Positions 9,271 through 17,891 of a stretch of 56,932 bases of DNA are shown one piece after another. Under the pieces are notes generated by a model. That model saw nothing but the letters and a program-made list of their open reading frames with translations, did no database searches and was not told the origin of the DNA. This DNA comes from Micromonospora deserti. Its GTDB lineage: Bacteria > Actinomycetota > Actinomycetes > Mycobacteriales > Micromonosporaceae. The position numbers and the translations under genes are program-made. Every line of letters begins with the position of its first letter. Position 1 is the first letter of the stretch. Location: the NCBI RefSeq assembly GCF_003236335.1, contig NZ_POUB01000013.1, positions 1-56,932 on the forward strand, read 5' to 3'.

Positions 9271-10620
9271 TCACAGGGACAGGTAGCGCTGCCGCTCGTA
9301 CGGGGTGACCTCGCGGCGGTACTGCTCCCACTCGGCGCGCTTGTTACGCAGGAAGAAGTCGAAGACGTGCTCCCCGAGCACCTCGGCGACCAGTTCCGAG
9401 CCGGCCATCACGTCGATCGCCTCGGCGAGGTTCTCCGGCAACGGCTCGTAGCCCATGGCGCGGCGCTCGGCGCTGGTCAGCGACCAGACGTCGTCCTCGG
9501 CGCCCGGCGGCAGCTCGTAGCCCTCCTCGATGCCCCGCAGACCGGCGCCGAGCAGCACCGCGAAGGCCAGGTACGGGTTGGCCGCCGAGTCCGGGGAACG
9601 GACCTCCACCCGGGCCGAGTTCGGCTTGCCGTACGCGGGCACCCGGACCAGCGCGGACCGGTTCAGGTGACCCCAGCAGACGTACGCCGGGCTCTCGGTG
9701 ACCCGGTCCGGCAGCGCCTGCGGGAAGAGCCGCTTGTAGGAGTTGACCCACTGGTTGGTGACCGCGGTGTACTCCCGCGCGTGCGTCAGCAGCCCGGCGA
9801 TGAACGCCCGGGCCACCTTCGACAGCTTCATCGGGTCGCCGCCGTCGTGGAACGCGTTACGCTCCCCCTCGAACAGCGACAGGTGGGTGTGCATGCCGCT
9901 GCCCGGCTGGTCGGTGAAGGGCTTCGGCATGAAGGTGGCCTGCACGCCGGTGGAGAGGGCGACCTCCTTCACCACGTGCCGGAAGGTCATGATGTTGTCG
10001 GCGGTGGTGAGGGCGTCGGCGTAGCGCAGGTCGATCTCCTGCTGCCCCGGGGCCACCTCGTGGTGGCTGAACTCCACCGAGATGCCGATCCGCTCCAGCG
10101 CCAGCACCGCCTGGCGGCGGAAGTCGCGGGCCACCGCGTGGGTGGTGTGCTCGAAGTAGCCGCCGGTGTCCACCGGCACCGGCACCGACCCGTCCATCGG
10201 GCCGTTCTCGAGCAGGAAGAACTCGATCTCCGGGTGGGTGTAGAAGGTGAAGCCCTTCTCGGCGGCCTTGGACAGGGCCCGGCGCAGCACGTGCCGCGGG
10301 TCGGCCCAGGACGGCCCGCCGTCGGGGAGCAGGATGTCGCAGAACATCCGGGCGCTCTCGCCGCTGACCCCACCCTCGAAGGGGAAGACCTGGAAGGTGG
10401 TCGGGTCGGGCATGGCCACCATGTCGGACTCGAAGACCCGGGCGAAGCCCTCGATGGCCGACCCGTCGAACCCGATGCCCTCCTCGAAGGCGGCCTCCAG
10501 TTCGGCCGGGGCCACCGACACGCTCTTGAGCGTGCCCAGCACATCGGTGAACCACAGCCGGACGAACCGGATGTCCCGCTCTTCCAGCGTACGGAGGACG
10601 AACTCCTGCTGACGGTCCAC
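9271..10620 (-). CDS. glnA2: glutamine synthetase-like ligase, GlnA2 type
   Basis: The 449-aa protein matches the actinobacterial GlnA2 subgroup: DRQQEFVLRTLEERDIRFVR at the start, GIGFDGSAIEGF, the metal-binding HPEIEFFL and EVAPGQQEIDLR segments, NRSALVRVP and RVEVRSPDSAANPYLAFA. I place the start at GTG 10620 because this gives the family N-terminus and leaves a GAGGGG ribosome site just upstream; an in-frame GTG at 10650 would add 10 residues. The NLYDLP adenylylation loop of GlnA1 is replaced by DDVWSLT (Trp near residue 379), so GlnE cannot modify it there. In Streptomyces the GlnA2 type has been described as a gamma-glutamylpolyamine synthetase, so classical glutamine synthesis is not assured. 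Confidence 0.95.
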   Translation of the reverse strand: MDRQQEFVLRTLEERDIRFVRLWFTDVLGTLKSVSVAPAELEAAFEEGIGFDGSAIEGFARVFESDMVAMPDPTTFQVFPFEGGVSGESARMFCDILLPDGGPSWADPRHVLRRALSKAAEKGFTFYTHPEIEFFLLENGPMDGSVPVPVDTGGYFEHTTHAVARDFRRQAVLALERIGISVEFSHHEVAPGQQEIDLRYADALTTADNIMTFRHVVKEVALSTGVQATFMPKPFTDQPGSGMHTHLSLFEGERNAFHDGGDPMKLSKVARAFIAGLLTHAREYTAVTNQWVNSYKRLFPQALPDRVTESPAYVCWGHLNRSALVRVPAYGKPNSARVEVRSPDSAANPYLAFAVLLGAGLRGIEEGYELPPGAEDDVWSLTSAERRAMGYEPLPENLAEAIDVMAGSELVAEVLGEHVFDFFLRNKRAEWEQYRREVTPYERQRYLSL

Positions 10621-11038
10621 TTCCACCCCTCGTGACACGTAATCCGCCACCGGCGGAGGCCGGCCCGGCCTGACCGACCAGTCTCCACCGGCCTGGTTAC
10701 GCCGACGTTACGCGACCGCCCGGCCGGCGTCCTCCCGTGCCCCGCCCCGCCCGACCGCCGGCCGGGTGTGGGCCCCGGACGCGGGCACCGGCAGGTCGCC
10801 ACCCGGGCCGCCGAGCTGGCGGAACGGGCGGGCCCCGCGGACCGGCTGGGTCGACACGCGGGGGGAGAGGTCCCGTCCGCACCGCCGCCGGCAGGTGGCC
10901 TCCGGGTCCCGTCGCCCGGCCGGCCGGCAACGCCCCGCGGGGATCGTCCGTGGACCCCGCGCCGGCGGCCCGGAGGGGTGGCCGGCGTCTCCCGCCGCCG
11001 GACGTGTCCGGCCGCACCCGCTGGGGCAAGATGAGGGC
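10621..11038. other. 418-base divergent intergenic region between glnA2 and nadE
   Basis: No credible gene is present: the open frames here have no ribosome site and no family resemblance. It must hold the promoters of glnA2 (minus) and nadE (plus). The only motif I see is the GlnR-like pair at 10696-10711. The rest is GC-rich low-information sequence, including a Pro/Gly/Arg-coding-like stretch at 10740-10980 that is probably not translated. Confidence 0.5.
10696..10711 (-). promoter_or_regulatory. candidate GlnR half-operator upstream of glnA2
   Basis: Two copies of GTTAC spaced by 6 bases (10696-10700 and 10707-10711) read on the minus strand as GTAAC-N6-GTAAC. This is close to the GlnR half-box GTnAC-N6-GAAAC known from Streptomyces nitrogen genes, with one mismatch in the second element. 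It lies about 76-91 bases upstream of the glnA2 start. No second half-box is seen next to it. Confidence 0.4.
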
Positions 11039-12799
11039 ATGCCCACCCTGCGTCTCGCCCTGTGCCAGGTCAACCCGACCGTCGGCGACCTCAGCGGCAA
11101 CGCCGACCTGGTCCGTGCGTGGACCCGGAAGGCCGCCGACGCCGGCGCCCAGCTGGTCGCGTTCCCGGAGATGATGCTGACCGGCTACCCGGTGGAGGAC
11201 CTGGTCTTCCGCCGGTCCTTCGTGTCGGCGTCGAAGGCGGCGCTGGAGCGGCTCGCCGCGGATCTCGCCGCGGACGGCTCGGGTGAGCTGCCGGTGCTGG
11301 TCGGCTACCTGGACGCGGACGGCCCGCCGCAGGTCAGCGGGGACGCCGAACCCGGCCGGGGGGCCCGTAACGCCGCCGCACTGCTGCACCGCGGCCGGAT
11401 CGTGGCCACCTACTTCAAACACCATCTGCCCAATTACGGGGTGTTCGACGAGGACCGCTACTTCGTGCCCGGCGGGACGTTGACCGTGGTCCGGGTGGGC
11501 GGGGTGGACGTGGCCCTGACCATCTGCGAGGACCTCTGGCAGGTCGGCGGCCCGTTCGCCGCCGCCCGGCAGGCCGGGGTCGGCCTGGTGCTGAACATCA
11601 ACGGCTCGCCCTACGAGCTGAACAAGGACGACATCCGCCTGCCGCTGGTCCGCCGCCGGGCCGCCGAGGCCCGGGCGGCCATCGCGTACGTCAACATGAT
11701 CGGCGGCCAGGACGAGCTGGTCTTCGAGGGCGACTCGATGATCGTGGCCGCCGACGGCGAACTGCTCGCGCGGGCCCCCCAGTTCGTCGAGCACCTGCTG
11801 GTGCACGACGTCGACCTGCCGGCGGCCACCGAGACATCCGGCCCGGACACCGAGCTGGCCGACGGGTTGCGGGTGGTGCGCCACGCGGTCGAGGCCGTCC
11901 CGGCGCTGCCCGACGGTCCCGCCGCCACCGGCGGGATCATCGCCCCGGTCGCCGACGAGGCCGAGGTGTGGCACGCGCTCGTGCTGGGCCTGCGCGACTA
12001 CGTCGACAAGAACCGGTTCCCCTCCGTCGTGCTCGGCCTCTCCGGCGGCATCGACTCGGCGGTGGCCGGCGCGCTCGCCGTGGACGCGCTCGGGCCCGAT
12101 CGGGTGGTCGGCGTCTCCCTGCCCAGCCAGCACTCCTCCGAGCACAGCCGGGAGGACGCGGCCGACCTGGCCAAGCGCACCGGGCTGGACTACCGGGTCG
12201 AGCCGATCCAGCCGATGGTGGACACCTTCCTGGCGAACATGTCGCTCTCCGGGGTGGCGGTGGAGAACCTCCAGGCCCGCGTCCGCGGGGTGATCCTGAT
12301 GGCGCTGTCGAACCAGGAGGGCCACCTGGTGCTGACCACCGGCAACAAGAGCGAGCTGGCGGTCGGCTACTCCACCCTCTACGGCGACTCGGTCGGCGGG
12401 TTCAACCCGGTCAAAGACGTCTGGAAGACGCTGATCTGGCGGCTGGCGACGTGGCGCAACGCCGAAGCCACCCGCCGCGGTGAGACCCCGCCGATCCCGG
12501 AGAGTTCGATCGGCAAGGCGCCGAGCGCCGAGCTGAGCCCCGGCCAGCTGGACAGCGACACGCTGCCCGAGTACGACGTACTCGACCCGATCCTGATCGG
12601 CTACGTCGACGGTGACCTCGGCCGGGAGGGCCTGGTCGCGTCCGGGCACGACCCGGCGGTGGTCGACAGGGTGCTGCGGATGGTGGATACCGCCGAGTAC
12701 AAGCGCCGGCAGTCCGCGCCGGGCACGAAGATCTCGATGAAGGCGTTCGGGCGGGACCGGCGGCTGCCGATCACCAACCGCTGGCGGGAGGACGGCTGA
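11039..12799 (+). CDS. nadE: glutamine-dependent NAD+ synthetase
   Basis: This 586-aa protein is a two-domain enzyme. The N-terminal nitrilase-type glutaminase (residues 1 to about 270) has its catalytic triad visible as Glu44 (FPEMMLTGYP), Lys127 (FKHHLPNYGVFDE) and Cys163 (ICEDLW). The C-terminal NAD synthetase domain has the P-loop LGLSGGIDSAVAG (Ser335-Ser340), TTGNKSELAVGY and a KTLIWRLATWRN segment. It amidates deamido-NAD with glutamine-derived ammonia, the last step of NAD synthesis in the cytosol. ATG 11039 gives the usual family start MPTLRLALCQVNPTVGD. It is divergent from glnA2. Confidence 0.97.
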   Translation: MPTLRLALCQVNPTVGDLSGNADLVRAWTRKAADAGAQLVAFPEMMLTGYPVEDLVFRRSFVSASKAALERLAADLAADGSGELPVLVGYLDADGPPQVSGDAEPGRGARNAAALLHRGRIVATYFKHHLPNYGVFDEDRYFVPGGTLTVVRVGGVDVALTICEDLWQVGGPFAAARQAGVGLVLNINGSPYELNKDDIRLPLVRRRAAEARAAIAYVNMIGGQDELVFEGDSMIVAADGELLARAPQFVEHLLVHDVDLPAATETSGPDTELADGLRVVRHAVEAVPALPDGPAATGGIIAPVADEAEVWHALVLGLRDYVDKNRFPSVVLGLSGGIDSAVAGALAVDALGPDRVVGVSLPSQHSSEHSREDAADLAKRTGLDYRVEPIQPMVDTFLANMSLSGVAVENLQARVRGVILMALSNQEGHLVLTTGNKSELAVGYSTLYGDSVGGFNPVKDVWKTLIWRLATWRNAEATRRGETPPIPESSIGKAPSAELSPGQLDSDTLPEYDVLDPILIGYVDGDLGREGLVASGHDPAVVDRVLRMVDTAEYKRRQSAPGTKISMKAFGRDRRLPITNRWREDG

Positions 12800-12942
12800 C
12801 CCGCCCGGCCGGGCCCGTTTCCGGGCCCGTGCCCGGCGGGGAGTGAAATCCTCCACAGCGCTCTGCCGCCGCCCGGTCGTCGGTGCGACGATCGCGGCGG
12901 AACCCGGGGACCGCGCAGGCGGCCTCGAGGAAGGAGAAAGCC

Positions 12943-13788
12943 ATGGTGGAGTCCACCCCGACCGAGGTGACCGCCCTCTACGGCGGCCCGGCCACCCGGC
13001 GGGTCCGCACCCGCGACCTGATCGCCGCCAAGGAGCGCGGCGAGCGGTGGTCGATGCTCACCTCGTACGACCAGTACACCGCCGGGATCTTCGACCAGGC
13101 CGGCATCCCCGTGCTGCTGGTCGGCGACTCGGCCGCGAACAACGTCTTCGGCTACGAGACGACCGTGCCGGTGACCGCCGAGGAGTTGCTGCCGCTGGTC
13201 CGCGCGGTGGTCCGGGCCACCCGGCACGCGCTGGTCGTCGGCGACCTGCCCTTCGGCTCGTACGAGGAGGGCCCGACGCAGGCGCTGCGGACCGCCGTAC
13301 GGTTCATGAAGGAGGGCGGCTGCCACGCGGTGAAGCTGGAGGGCGGCCGGCGGTGCGCCGCGCAGATCGCGGCGATCACCGGCGCCGGCATCCCGGTGAT
13401 GGCGCATGTCGGGTTCACCCCGCAGAGCGAGCACGCCCTCGGCGGTTACCGGGTACAGGGCCGCGGTGACGCCGCCGACGAGGTGATCGCGGACGCCCGG
13501 GCGGTGGCCGAGGCCGGCGCGTTCGCGGTGGTGCTGGAGATGGTGCCCGGTGAGGTGGCCAAGCGCATCACGCACGAACTGCGGATCCCGACGGTGGGCA
13601 TCGGCGCCGGCCCGGACACCGACGCCCAGGTGCTGGTCTGGCAGGACATGGCCGGCCTGCGTACCGGCAAGGCACCCCGCTTCGTGAAGCGCTACGCCGA
13701 CCTGGCCGGCACCCTCGCCGAGGCGACCCGGCGCTTCGCCGACGAGGTCCGCGGCGGCGACTTCCCCGCCGCCGAACACACCTTCTAG
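12943..13788 (+). CDS. panB: 3-methyl-2-oxobutanoate hydroxymethyltransferase
   Basis: This 281-aa protein has the PanB signatures: [37 protein letters not shown] (metal-ligand Asp in GDS), [35 protein letters not shown], and the catalytic-Glu segment [11 protein letters not shown]. It transfers a hydroxymethyl group from methylene-tetrahydrofolate to ketoisovalerate, the first committed step of pantothenate and CoA synthesis. Decameric cytosolic enzyme in the family. Start ATG 12943 follows AAGGAG at 12931-12936. It lies 143 bases downstream of nadE on the same strand, so the two cofactor genes may be co-expressed. Confidence 0.97.
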   Translation: MVESTPTEVTALYGGPATRRVRTRDLIAAKERGERWSMLTSYDQYTAGIFDQAGIPVLLVGDSAANNVFGYETTVPVTAEELLPLVRAVVRATRHALVVGDLPFGSYEEGPTQALRTAVRFMKEGGCHAVKLEGGRRCAAQIAAITGAGIPVMAHVGFTPQSEHALGGYRVQGRGDAADEVIADARAVAEAGAFAVVLEMVPGEVAKRITHELRIPTVGIGAGPDTDAQVLVWQDMAGLRTGKAPRFVKRYADLAGTLAEATRRFADEVRGGDFPAAEHTF

Positions 13789-13803
13789 GACGACAGCGAC
13801 GCC

Positions 13804-13835
13804 CGCCGGTCGGGCGCCTCCGCGCCTGACCGGCG
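13804..13835 (+). terminator. hairpin terminator after panB
   Basis: Arms 13804-13815 and 13824-13835 form a 12-base stem with one G-U pair and an 8-base loop, 16 bases after the panB stop. It stands between the convergent panB and F420-reductase genes and may act in both directions. Confidence 0.65.
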
Positions 13836-13947
13836 GCCGCGCCGCACCTGTCCGCCCCGCCCCGCGACGCCGCACCTCGACTCGCTCTCCGCCCGGGACA
13901 TCTCGCGGATCATTCCCATCACCGCGCCGAGGCTGGGACGCCGACCG

Positions 13948-14646
13948 TCACAGGTCGGTGACGCGGATGCCGGCGTGGGCTTTGTAGCGCTTGTTGATGG
14001 CGATGAGATTGGCGGTGAACGCCTCGATCTGGTGGGCGTTCCGCAGGCGGCCGGCGTAGATGCCGCGCATGCCAGGGATCCGGGCGGCGAGCGCGGCGAC
14101 CACGCCCACCAGTTCCCGGTCCTCGGTGCAGATCAGCACGTCCAGGTCGATCCGGTCGATCTCCGGGTCGGCCAGCAGCGGGGCGCTGACGTGGTTGAAG
14201 GCCGCGCAGACCCGGGAGTCGGGCAGCAGCGCGGCCGCCTGCTGGACGGCGCTGCCCTCCGGGACCTGGAGCGCGTACGGGCCCTGCTTGTCGAAGCCGA
14301 GCGGATTGACGCAGTCGACGACGATCTTCGCGGCGAGCGGTTCGGCTAGGGCGGCGACGGTGGCGGCGTGCCCGTCCCACGGCACCGCGATGATCACCAC
14401 GTCGCTGCGCCGGGCCACCTCGTCGTTGCCGGCACCGCTGACGCTGGTCGCGGCAGGTACGCCGGGCAGCGCCGCGATCTCCGCGGCGGACTGCGCGGCC
14501 CGCTCGGCCGACCGGGAACCGATCAGCACCGTCTGCCCGGCCCGGGCGAACCGGTAGGCGAGCCCCCGCCCCTGGTCACCGGTGCCGCCGATGATGCCGA
14601 CGGTGAGCCCGGACACGTCGGGCAGCGTGCTCGCGTCGTATGCCAT
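13948..14646 (-). CDS. npdG: NADPH-dependent F420 reductase
   Basis: The 232-aa protein has an N-terminal Rossmann motif GIIGGTGDQGRGLAYRFARA, then the phosphate-binding IGSRSAERA, IIAVPWDGHAATV, VVDCVNPLGFDKQGPYAL and AAFNHVSAPLL, all typical of F420H2:NADP oxidoreductases. It moves hydride between NADPH and the deazaflavin cofactor F420, feeding F420-dependent reductases. ATG 14646 follows GAGGA. The last motif (RNAHQIEAFTANLIAINKRY) matches the family C-terminus, so the gene is full length. Confidence 0.93.
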   Translation of the reverse strand: MAYDASTLPDVSGLTVGIIGGTGDQGRGLAYRFARAGQTVLIGSRSAERAAQSAAEIAALPGVPAATSVSGAGNDEVARRSDVVIIAVPWDGHAATVAALAEPLAAKIVVDCVNPLGFDKQGPYALQVPEGSAVQQAAALLPDSRVCAAFNHVSAPLLADPEIDRIDLDVLICTEDRELVGVVAALAARIPGMRGIYAGRLRNAHQIEAFTANLIAINKRYKAHAGIRVTDL

Positions 14647-14868
14647 GCGCTCATCCTCGCAAATCCACTCTGCCGGCAGCAGCGCCCGGCGCTGTGACAA
14701 ACCCCGCTGCGCCGGAACGGCCGGCAGCGACGGCCGGGCGTGGCAGGCGCCGGGCACGCAGTGCGCGAAGCCGGTCTCGCCGCGCACGTTGGCGGTGGCG
14801 TCCTACCTGGACACCTCGGGGACGACGGGATCGCCGGCCCTGATCGGCGCGCGGTGCCGCATCGGCGG

Positions 14869-14971
14869 CAGCGGAGGCGTCGCTGCCCGTCAGGCGGCAA
14901 CCGCCGAGGGGGACGGTCGGCGAACGCCGGTGCCGCGCCCGGTCAGCGGAGGCGTCGCTGCCGGTCAGGCG
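14869..14971. repeat. 28-bp direct repeat pair in the 14647-14964 gap
   Basis: Copies at 14869-14896 and 14944-14971 match at 27 of 28 bases (core GGAGGCGTCGCTGC). The second copy covers the last codons and the stop of the RNB ribonuclease gene, so the first looks like a partial duplication of its 3' end. I see no gene in the 318-base gap that contains them. Confidence 0.7.
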
Positions 14972-16398
14972 CGTTCGAAGGCCACCGAGCGGGCGGCCGG
15001 GTCGGCGGTGACCAGCCGGACCCGGATCCGCTCCCCCAGCGGCAGCTCACCGAGGCAGCGGGCGCGCACCGGCGGGTCGTCCAGCGCGACCGTGCCGCCG
15101 GGCGGACGACCTGGCCGGGACCGGCCGTTCGGCGGGGCGTCGACGTCCAGCACCGCCGCGTCGAAGGTCTCCCCCACCCGGTGCTCCAGCAGCACCGCCT
15201 CGGCCAGCTCGATCGCGCCCCGGGTGGCCGCCGAGGCGGCGCGGTCGGTCGCGGCCATCACCTCCGGCAACCGGGACAACGCCGCCCGCGCCCAGTCCGG
15301 CACTGGCCGGCCCTCCTGCAGGGCCAGACAGACCTCCGTGGCGTACCGGTCGGCCAGTCGCCGCAACGGCGCCGTGACATGGGCGTACGCGGCGGCGACC
15401 CCGCCGTGCTCCGGCTGATCGGGCAGCGCGCCGTCGAAGGCGGTGTACGCGGCGCCGCGCATCAGCTCGGCGGCCTGATCGATGAAGGCCGCCGCCCGGG
15501 GTTGGGCCGGGTCCAGCCCCGCGATCACCTCGCCCGGGCCGGCCCCGTCGGGCCAGTGCACGCCCAACGGGGCGGCGGCGGCCCGCAGGCGCGCCACCGC
15601 CTCCGGCTTCGCCGCCGGCATCGTACGCAACAGGCCGATCCCGCCGGCGAGCATGATGTCGGCGGCGGCCATCCCGGTCAGCAGGGAGATCTGGGCGTTG
15701 TGCTCCTCCATCGGCACCGGACCACGCAGCACCAGCCGCCAGCCGTCGCCATCGGCCTCCACGTCTTGCTCGGGCAGTGGCAGGTTGATCGCCCCCCGGC
15801 GCAGGCCCCGGGCGGTGAGCAGGGCACCGATCTCAGGCAGCAGGGCGACCGGGTCGGGCAGCCGCCCGGCGTCGGCGGCGGCCTGCACCGCGACGTAGTC
15901 GAGTTTGGCCCGACTACGGACCAGGGCGCGTTCCAGCGTCACGGCGACGGTGCCGCCGTCGGCGTCCAGGTCGATCGTCCAGATCACGGCGGCCCGGTCG
16001 ACGTCCGGCAGCAGGCTGGCCGCGCCCTCGCTGAGCGTCACGGGGTGCAGGGGCACGTTGCCGTCAGGCAGGTAGACCGTCTGCCCGCGGCGCCAGGTCT
16101 CCTCCTCCAGCGCCCCGCCCGGGCGTACGTGCGCGGCGACGTCGGCGATCGCGTACCGCACCCGGTAGCCGCCGCCGGCACGGCGGCTGAGGTGCATCGC
16201 CTGGTCCAGGTCGCGCGAGGTCGCCGGGTCCACGGTGACGAACGGGACGTCGGTGCGGTCGACGGCCGGGCGGGGCGGCATGGTCGCGGCCTCGTCCGCC
16301 TCGCGCTGCGCCGCGGCCGGGAACCCGTCGGGCAGTCCCAACTCGCGGCGCAGCGCGCCGAAGTCGATGCGGGGCGCGAGGACGCGTCGGATCACCAC
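14965..16398 (-). CDS. RNB-domain ribonuclease (RNase II/R family)
   Basis: A 477-aa protein built mainly of the RNB catalytic domain: the acidic cluster FVTVDPATSRDLDQAMHLSR (about residues 53-72), YAIADVAAHV, QTVYLPDGNVPLHPVTLSEG, MEEHNAQISLLTGMAAADIM and HVTAPLRRLADRYATEVCL. Family enzymes degrade RNA 3' to 5' processively using Mg2+ held by the aspartates. N-terminal cold-shock domains of full RNase R are absent, as in the shorter actinobacterial form; a short beta-rich C-terminal region may replace S1. Start is GTG 16398, or GTG 16395. A near-perfect 28-bp copy of its 3' end lies just downstream. Confidence 0.92.
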   Translation of the reverse strand: MVIRRVLAPRIDFGALRRELGLPDGFPAAAQREADEAATMPPRPAVDRTDVPFVTVDPATSRDLDQAMHLSRRAGGGYRVRYAIADVAAHVRPGGALEEETWRRGQTVYLPDGNVPLHPVTLSEGAASLLPDVDRAAVIWTIDLDADGGTVAVTLERALVRSRAKLDYVAVQAAADAGRLPDPVALLPEIGALLTARGLRRGAINLPLPEQDVEADGDGWRLVLRGPVPMEEHNAQISLLTGMAAADIMLAGGIGLLRTMPAAKPEAVARLRAAAAPLGVHWPDGAGPGEVIAGLDPAQPRAAAFIDQAAELMRGAAYTAFDGALPDQPEHGGVAAAYAHVTAPLRRLADRYATEVCLALQEGRPVPDWARAALSRLPEVMAATDRAASAATRGAIELAEAVLLEHRVGETFDAAVLDVDAPPNGRSRPGRPPGGTVALDDPPVRARCLGELPLGERIRVRLVTADPAARSVAFERA

Positions 16399-16470
16399 GG
16401 GGTCAATCCTGACAGCGTGGCAGGTGATCCGCTTCCCCGGGGCGCGCCGCGGTCGGCGCGCCGGCCTCGG

Positions 16471-17430
16471 TCAGCCGGCGGCGCCGCGCGCGTTGGCGCG
16501 TGCCCCCCGGGACGACGTGATCCGGCCAGTGACCTTCTGGGCCGGGGACTTGCGCGCGGCGACCCTCTTGGCCGGCGCCTTCGCGGCGCTGGTCTTCCTC
16601 GCCGGAGCCTTCTTCGCCGCCGCCTTACGGGTGCTGGCCGAGGAGATCCCGGTCGCTCTCTTCGCCGGGGCCTTCTTGGCGGCGGCCTTGCGGGCGCCCA
16701 CGGTGGGCCGCGTCGTGGCCGCCTTCCTGGCGGCGGTCTTCTTCGCCGGGGCCTTCGCCGCCGTGGTCCGCTTCGCCGGGGCCTTCGCCGCCGTGGTCCG
16801 TTTCGCCGGAGCCTTCGCCGCCGTAGTCCGTTTCGCCGGAGCCTTCGCCGCCGTAGTCCGTTTCGCCGGAGCCTTCGCCGCCGTAGTCCGTTTCGCCGGA
16901 GCCTTCGCCGCCGTAGTCCGCTTCGCCGGAGCCTTCGCCGCCGTAGTCCGCTTCGCCGGAGCCTTCGCCGCCGTAGTCCGCTTCGCCGCCGCCGTCTTGG
17001 CCGCGGTCGTCTTCCTCGCCGCCGCTGCCTTCGCGGCGGTCGTCTTCGCGGCGGTGGTCTTCCTCGCCGCCGCCGTCTTGGCCGCGGTCGTCTTCTTCGC
17101 CGCGGTCGCCCTTCTCGCCGCCGCCGTCTTCGCGGCGGTCGTCTTCTTGGCTGGGGTCGTCTTCTTCGCCGCGCCAGCGACCTTGGTCGCCGCCTTCCTG
17201 GCGGGGGCCTTGGCTGCGGTGGTCTTCTTCGCCGGGGCCCGGCCGGCGCCGCCGGCCGCCTTCTTCGCCGGCGCTCTCTTGGCCGGCGCCTTCTTCGCCG
17301 CCGCCGTCGATGGGGATCGACGGGTGGGGGCGGTCCGGGTCACGCCAGCGGTCCGCTCCGTCGCGGCGGTCTTCTTCGCGCTGGCACGTTTGGCGGCCGG
17401 GCGGGTAGTGGCCTGCTGTGCTTCGGCCAT
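16471..17430 (-). CDS. histone H1-like Lys/Ala-rich DNA-binding protein
   Basis: The 319-aa protein is almost wholly Ala, Lys, Thr, Pro and Arg, arranged in AAKKT/PAKR repeats like the tails of eukaryotic H1 and of actinobacterial HupS/HupB, but with no HU domain. Residues about 151-230 are eight copies of a 10-residue unit KRTTAAKAPA encoded by 30-bp repeats. It should bind DNA non-specifically through positive charge and compact the nucleoid; this is inference from composition. The ATG 17430 is preceded by a strong AAGGAGGG ribosome site. The short C-terminal end (RITSSRGARANARGAAG) is non-repetitive. Confidence 0.85.
   Translation of the reverse strand: MAEAQQATTRPAAKRASAKKTAATERTAGVTRTAPTRRSPSTAAAKKAPAKRAPAKKAAGGAGRAPAKKTTAAKAPARKAATKVAGAAKKTTPAKKTTAAKTAAARRATAAKKTTAAKTAAARKTTAAKTTAAKAAAARKTTAAKTAAAKRTTAAKAPAKRTTAAKAPAKRTTAAKAPAKRTTAAKAPAKRTTAAKAPAKRTTAAKAPAKRTTAAKAPAKRTTAAKAPAKKTAARKAATTRPTVGARKAAAKKAPAKRATGISSASTRKAAAKKAPARKTSAAKAPAKRVAARKSPAQKVTGRITSSRGARANARGAAG
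16741..16980 (-). repeat. 30-bp tandem repeat, eight units
   Basis: Exactly eight 30-base units fill 16741-16980 inside the H1-like gene. They differ only at a few third positions (first base C/T of a codon, GGG/GGA, GTGG/GTAG), and each unit encodes KRTTAAKAPA in phase. The two leftmost units share one variant and the middle four another, so blocks were copied after variants arose. Confidence 0.95.
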
Positions 17431-17512
17431 CTCGGTTCCCTCCTTGGGGACGTGCTCTCGCGTGTCTCCTCGCGGAGCACGGAGTACCTCGACGCGGGCC
17501 GTCCCGCGCCGC

Positions 17513-17716
17513 CTACCTGTCCTCCCCGGCCCAACGGGCGTCCTCGGCGTCCCACACCTCGTTGCGCTCCCGCACCCGCTGCAGCGCGTTCTCCGCGTCG
17601 GCGGCTGAGGCGTACGGCCCGAGAACGTGCTTGGCGGGGCACACGTCGGCGTCGGTCTCGACGCGATGGTGTCGGGTGCACCAGTAGTAGTGCCCCCCGC
17701 TTCCGCTGTCGCTCAT
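17513..17716 (-). CDS. conserved small actinobacterial protein
   Basis: A 67-aa protein: after a short polar start it has HYYWCTRHHRVETDADVCPA (Cys and His residues that could bind metal), GPYASAADAENALQRVRERN and a C-terminal WDAEDARWAGEDR. Proteins of this type are widespread in actinobacteria, single-domain and of unknown function; the segment after the CxxH pattern looks like a SPOR-like helix. ATG 17716 gives the common N-terminus. It is downstream of nothing obvious on its strand and reads toward the H1-like gene, 82 bases away. Confidence 0.8.
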   Translation of the reverse strand: MSDSGSGGHYYWCTRHHRVETDADVCPAKHVLGPYASAADAENALQRVRERNEVWDAEDARWAGEDR

Positions 17717-17891
17717 GGGATCACTGTGCCCCGCGAACCACCCGAACGCCACCGGAACACCACAAGTCGCCGACGTTCTCCACAGTAGACGTGCTTCCCC
17801 GCCGCAGGGGCCCGAACAGCGAAAACAACCACCCGGGCGGTCCACGGGAGCTGCCGGAGGCAGCGCGACGGGGCAGCCGGAGGGTGCCCCG

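Noticed and set aside
9271..10650. GlnA2 start at GTG 10650
   Set aside because: It would bury the GAGGGG ribosome site inside the gene and add 10 residues not found in relatives.
10740..11036. A coding N-terminal extension of nadE (frame open from 10766)
   Set aside because: ATG 11039 gives the family start; the extension is Pro/Arg low complexity without homology.
16741..16980. CRISPR-like array
   Set aside because: No spacers; tandem 30-bp coding repeats.
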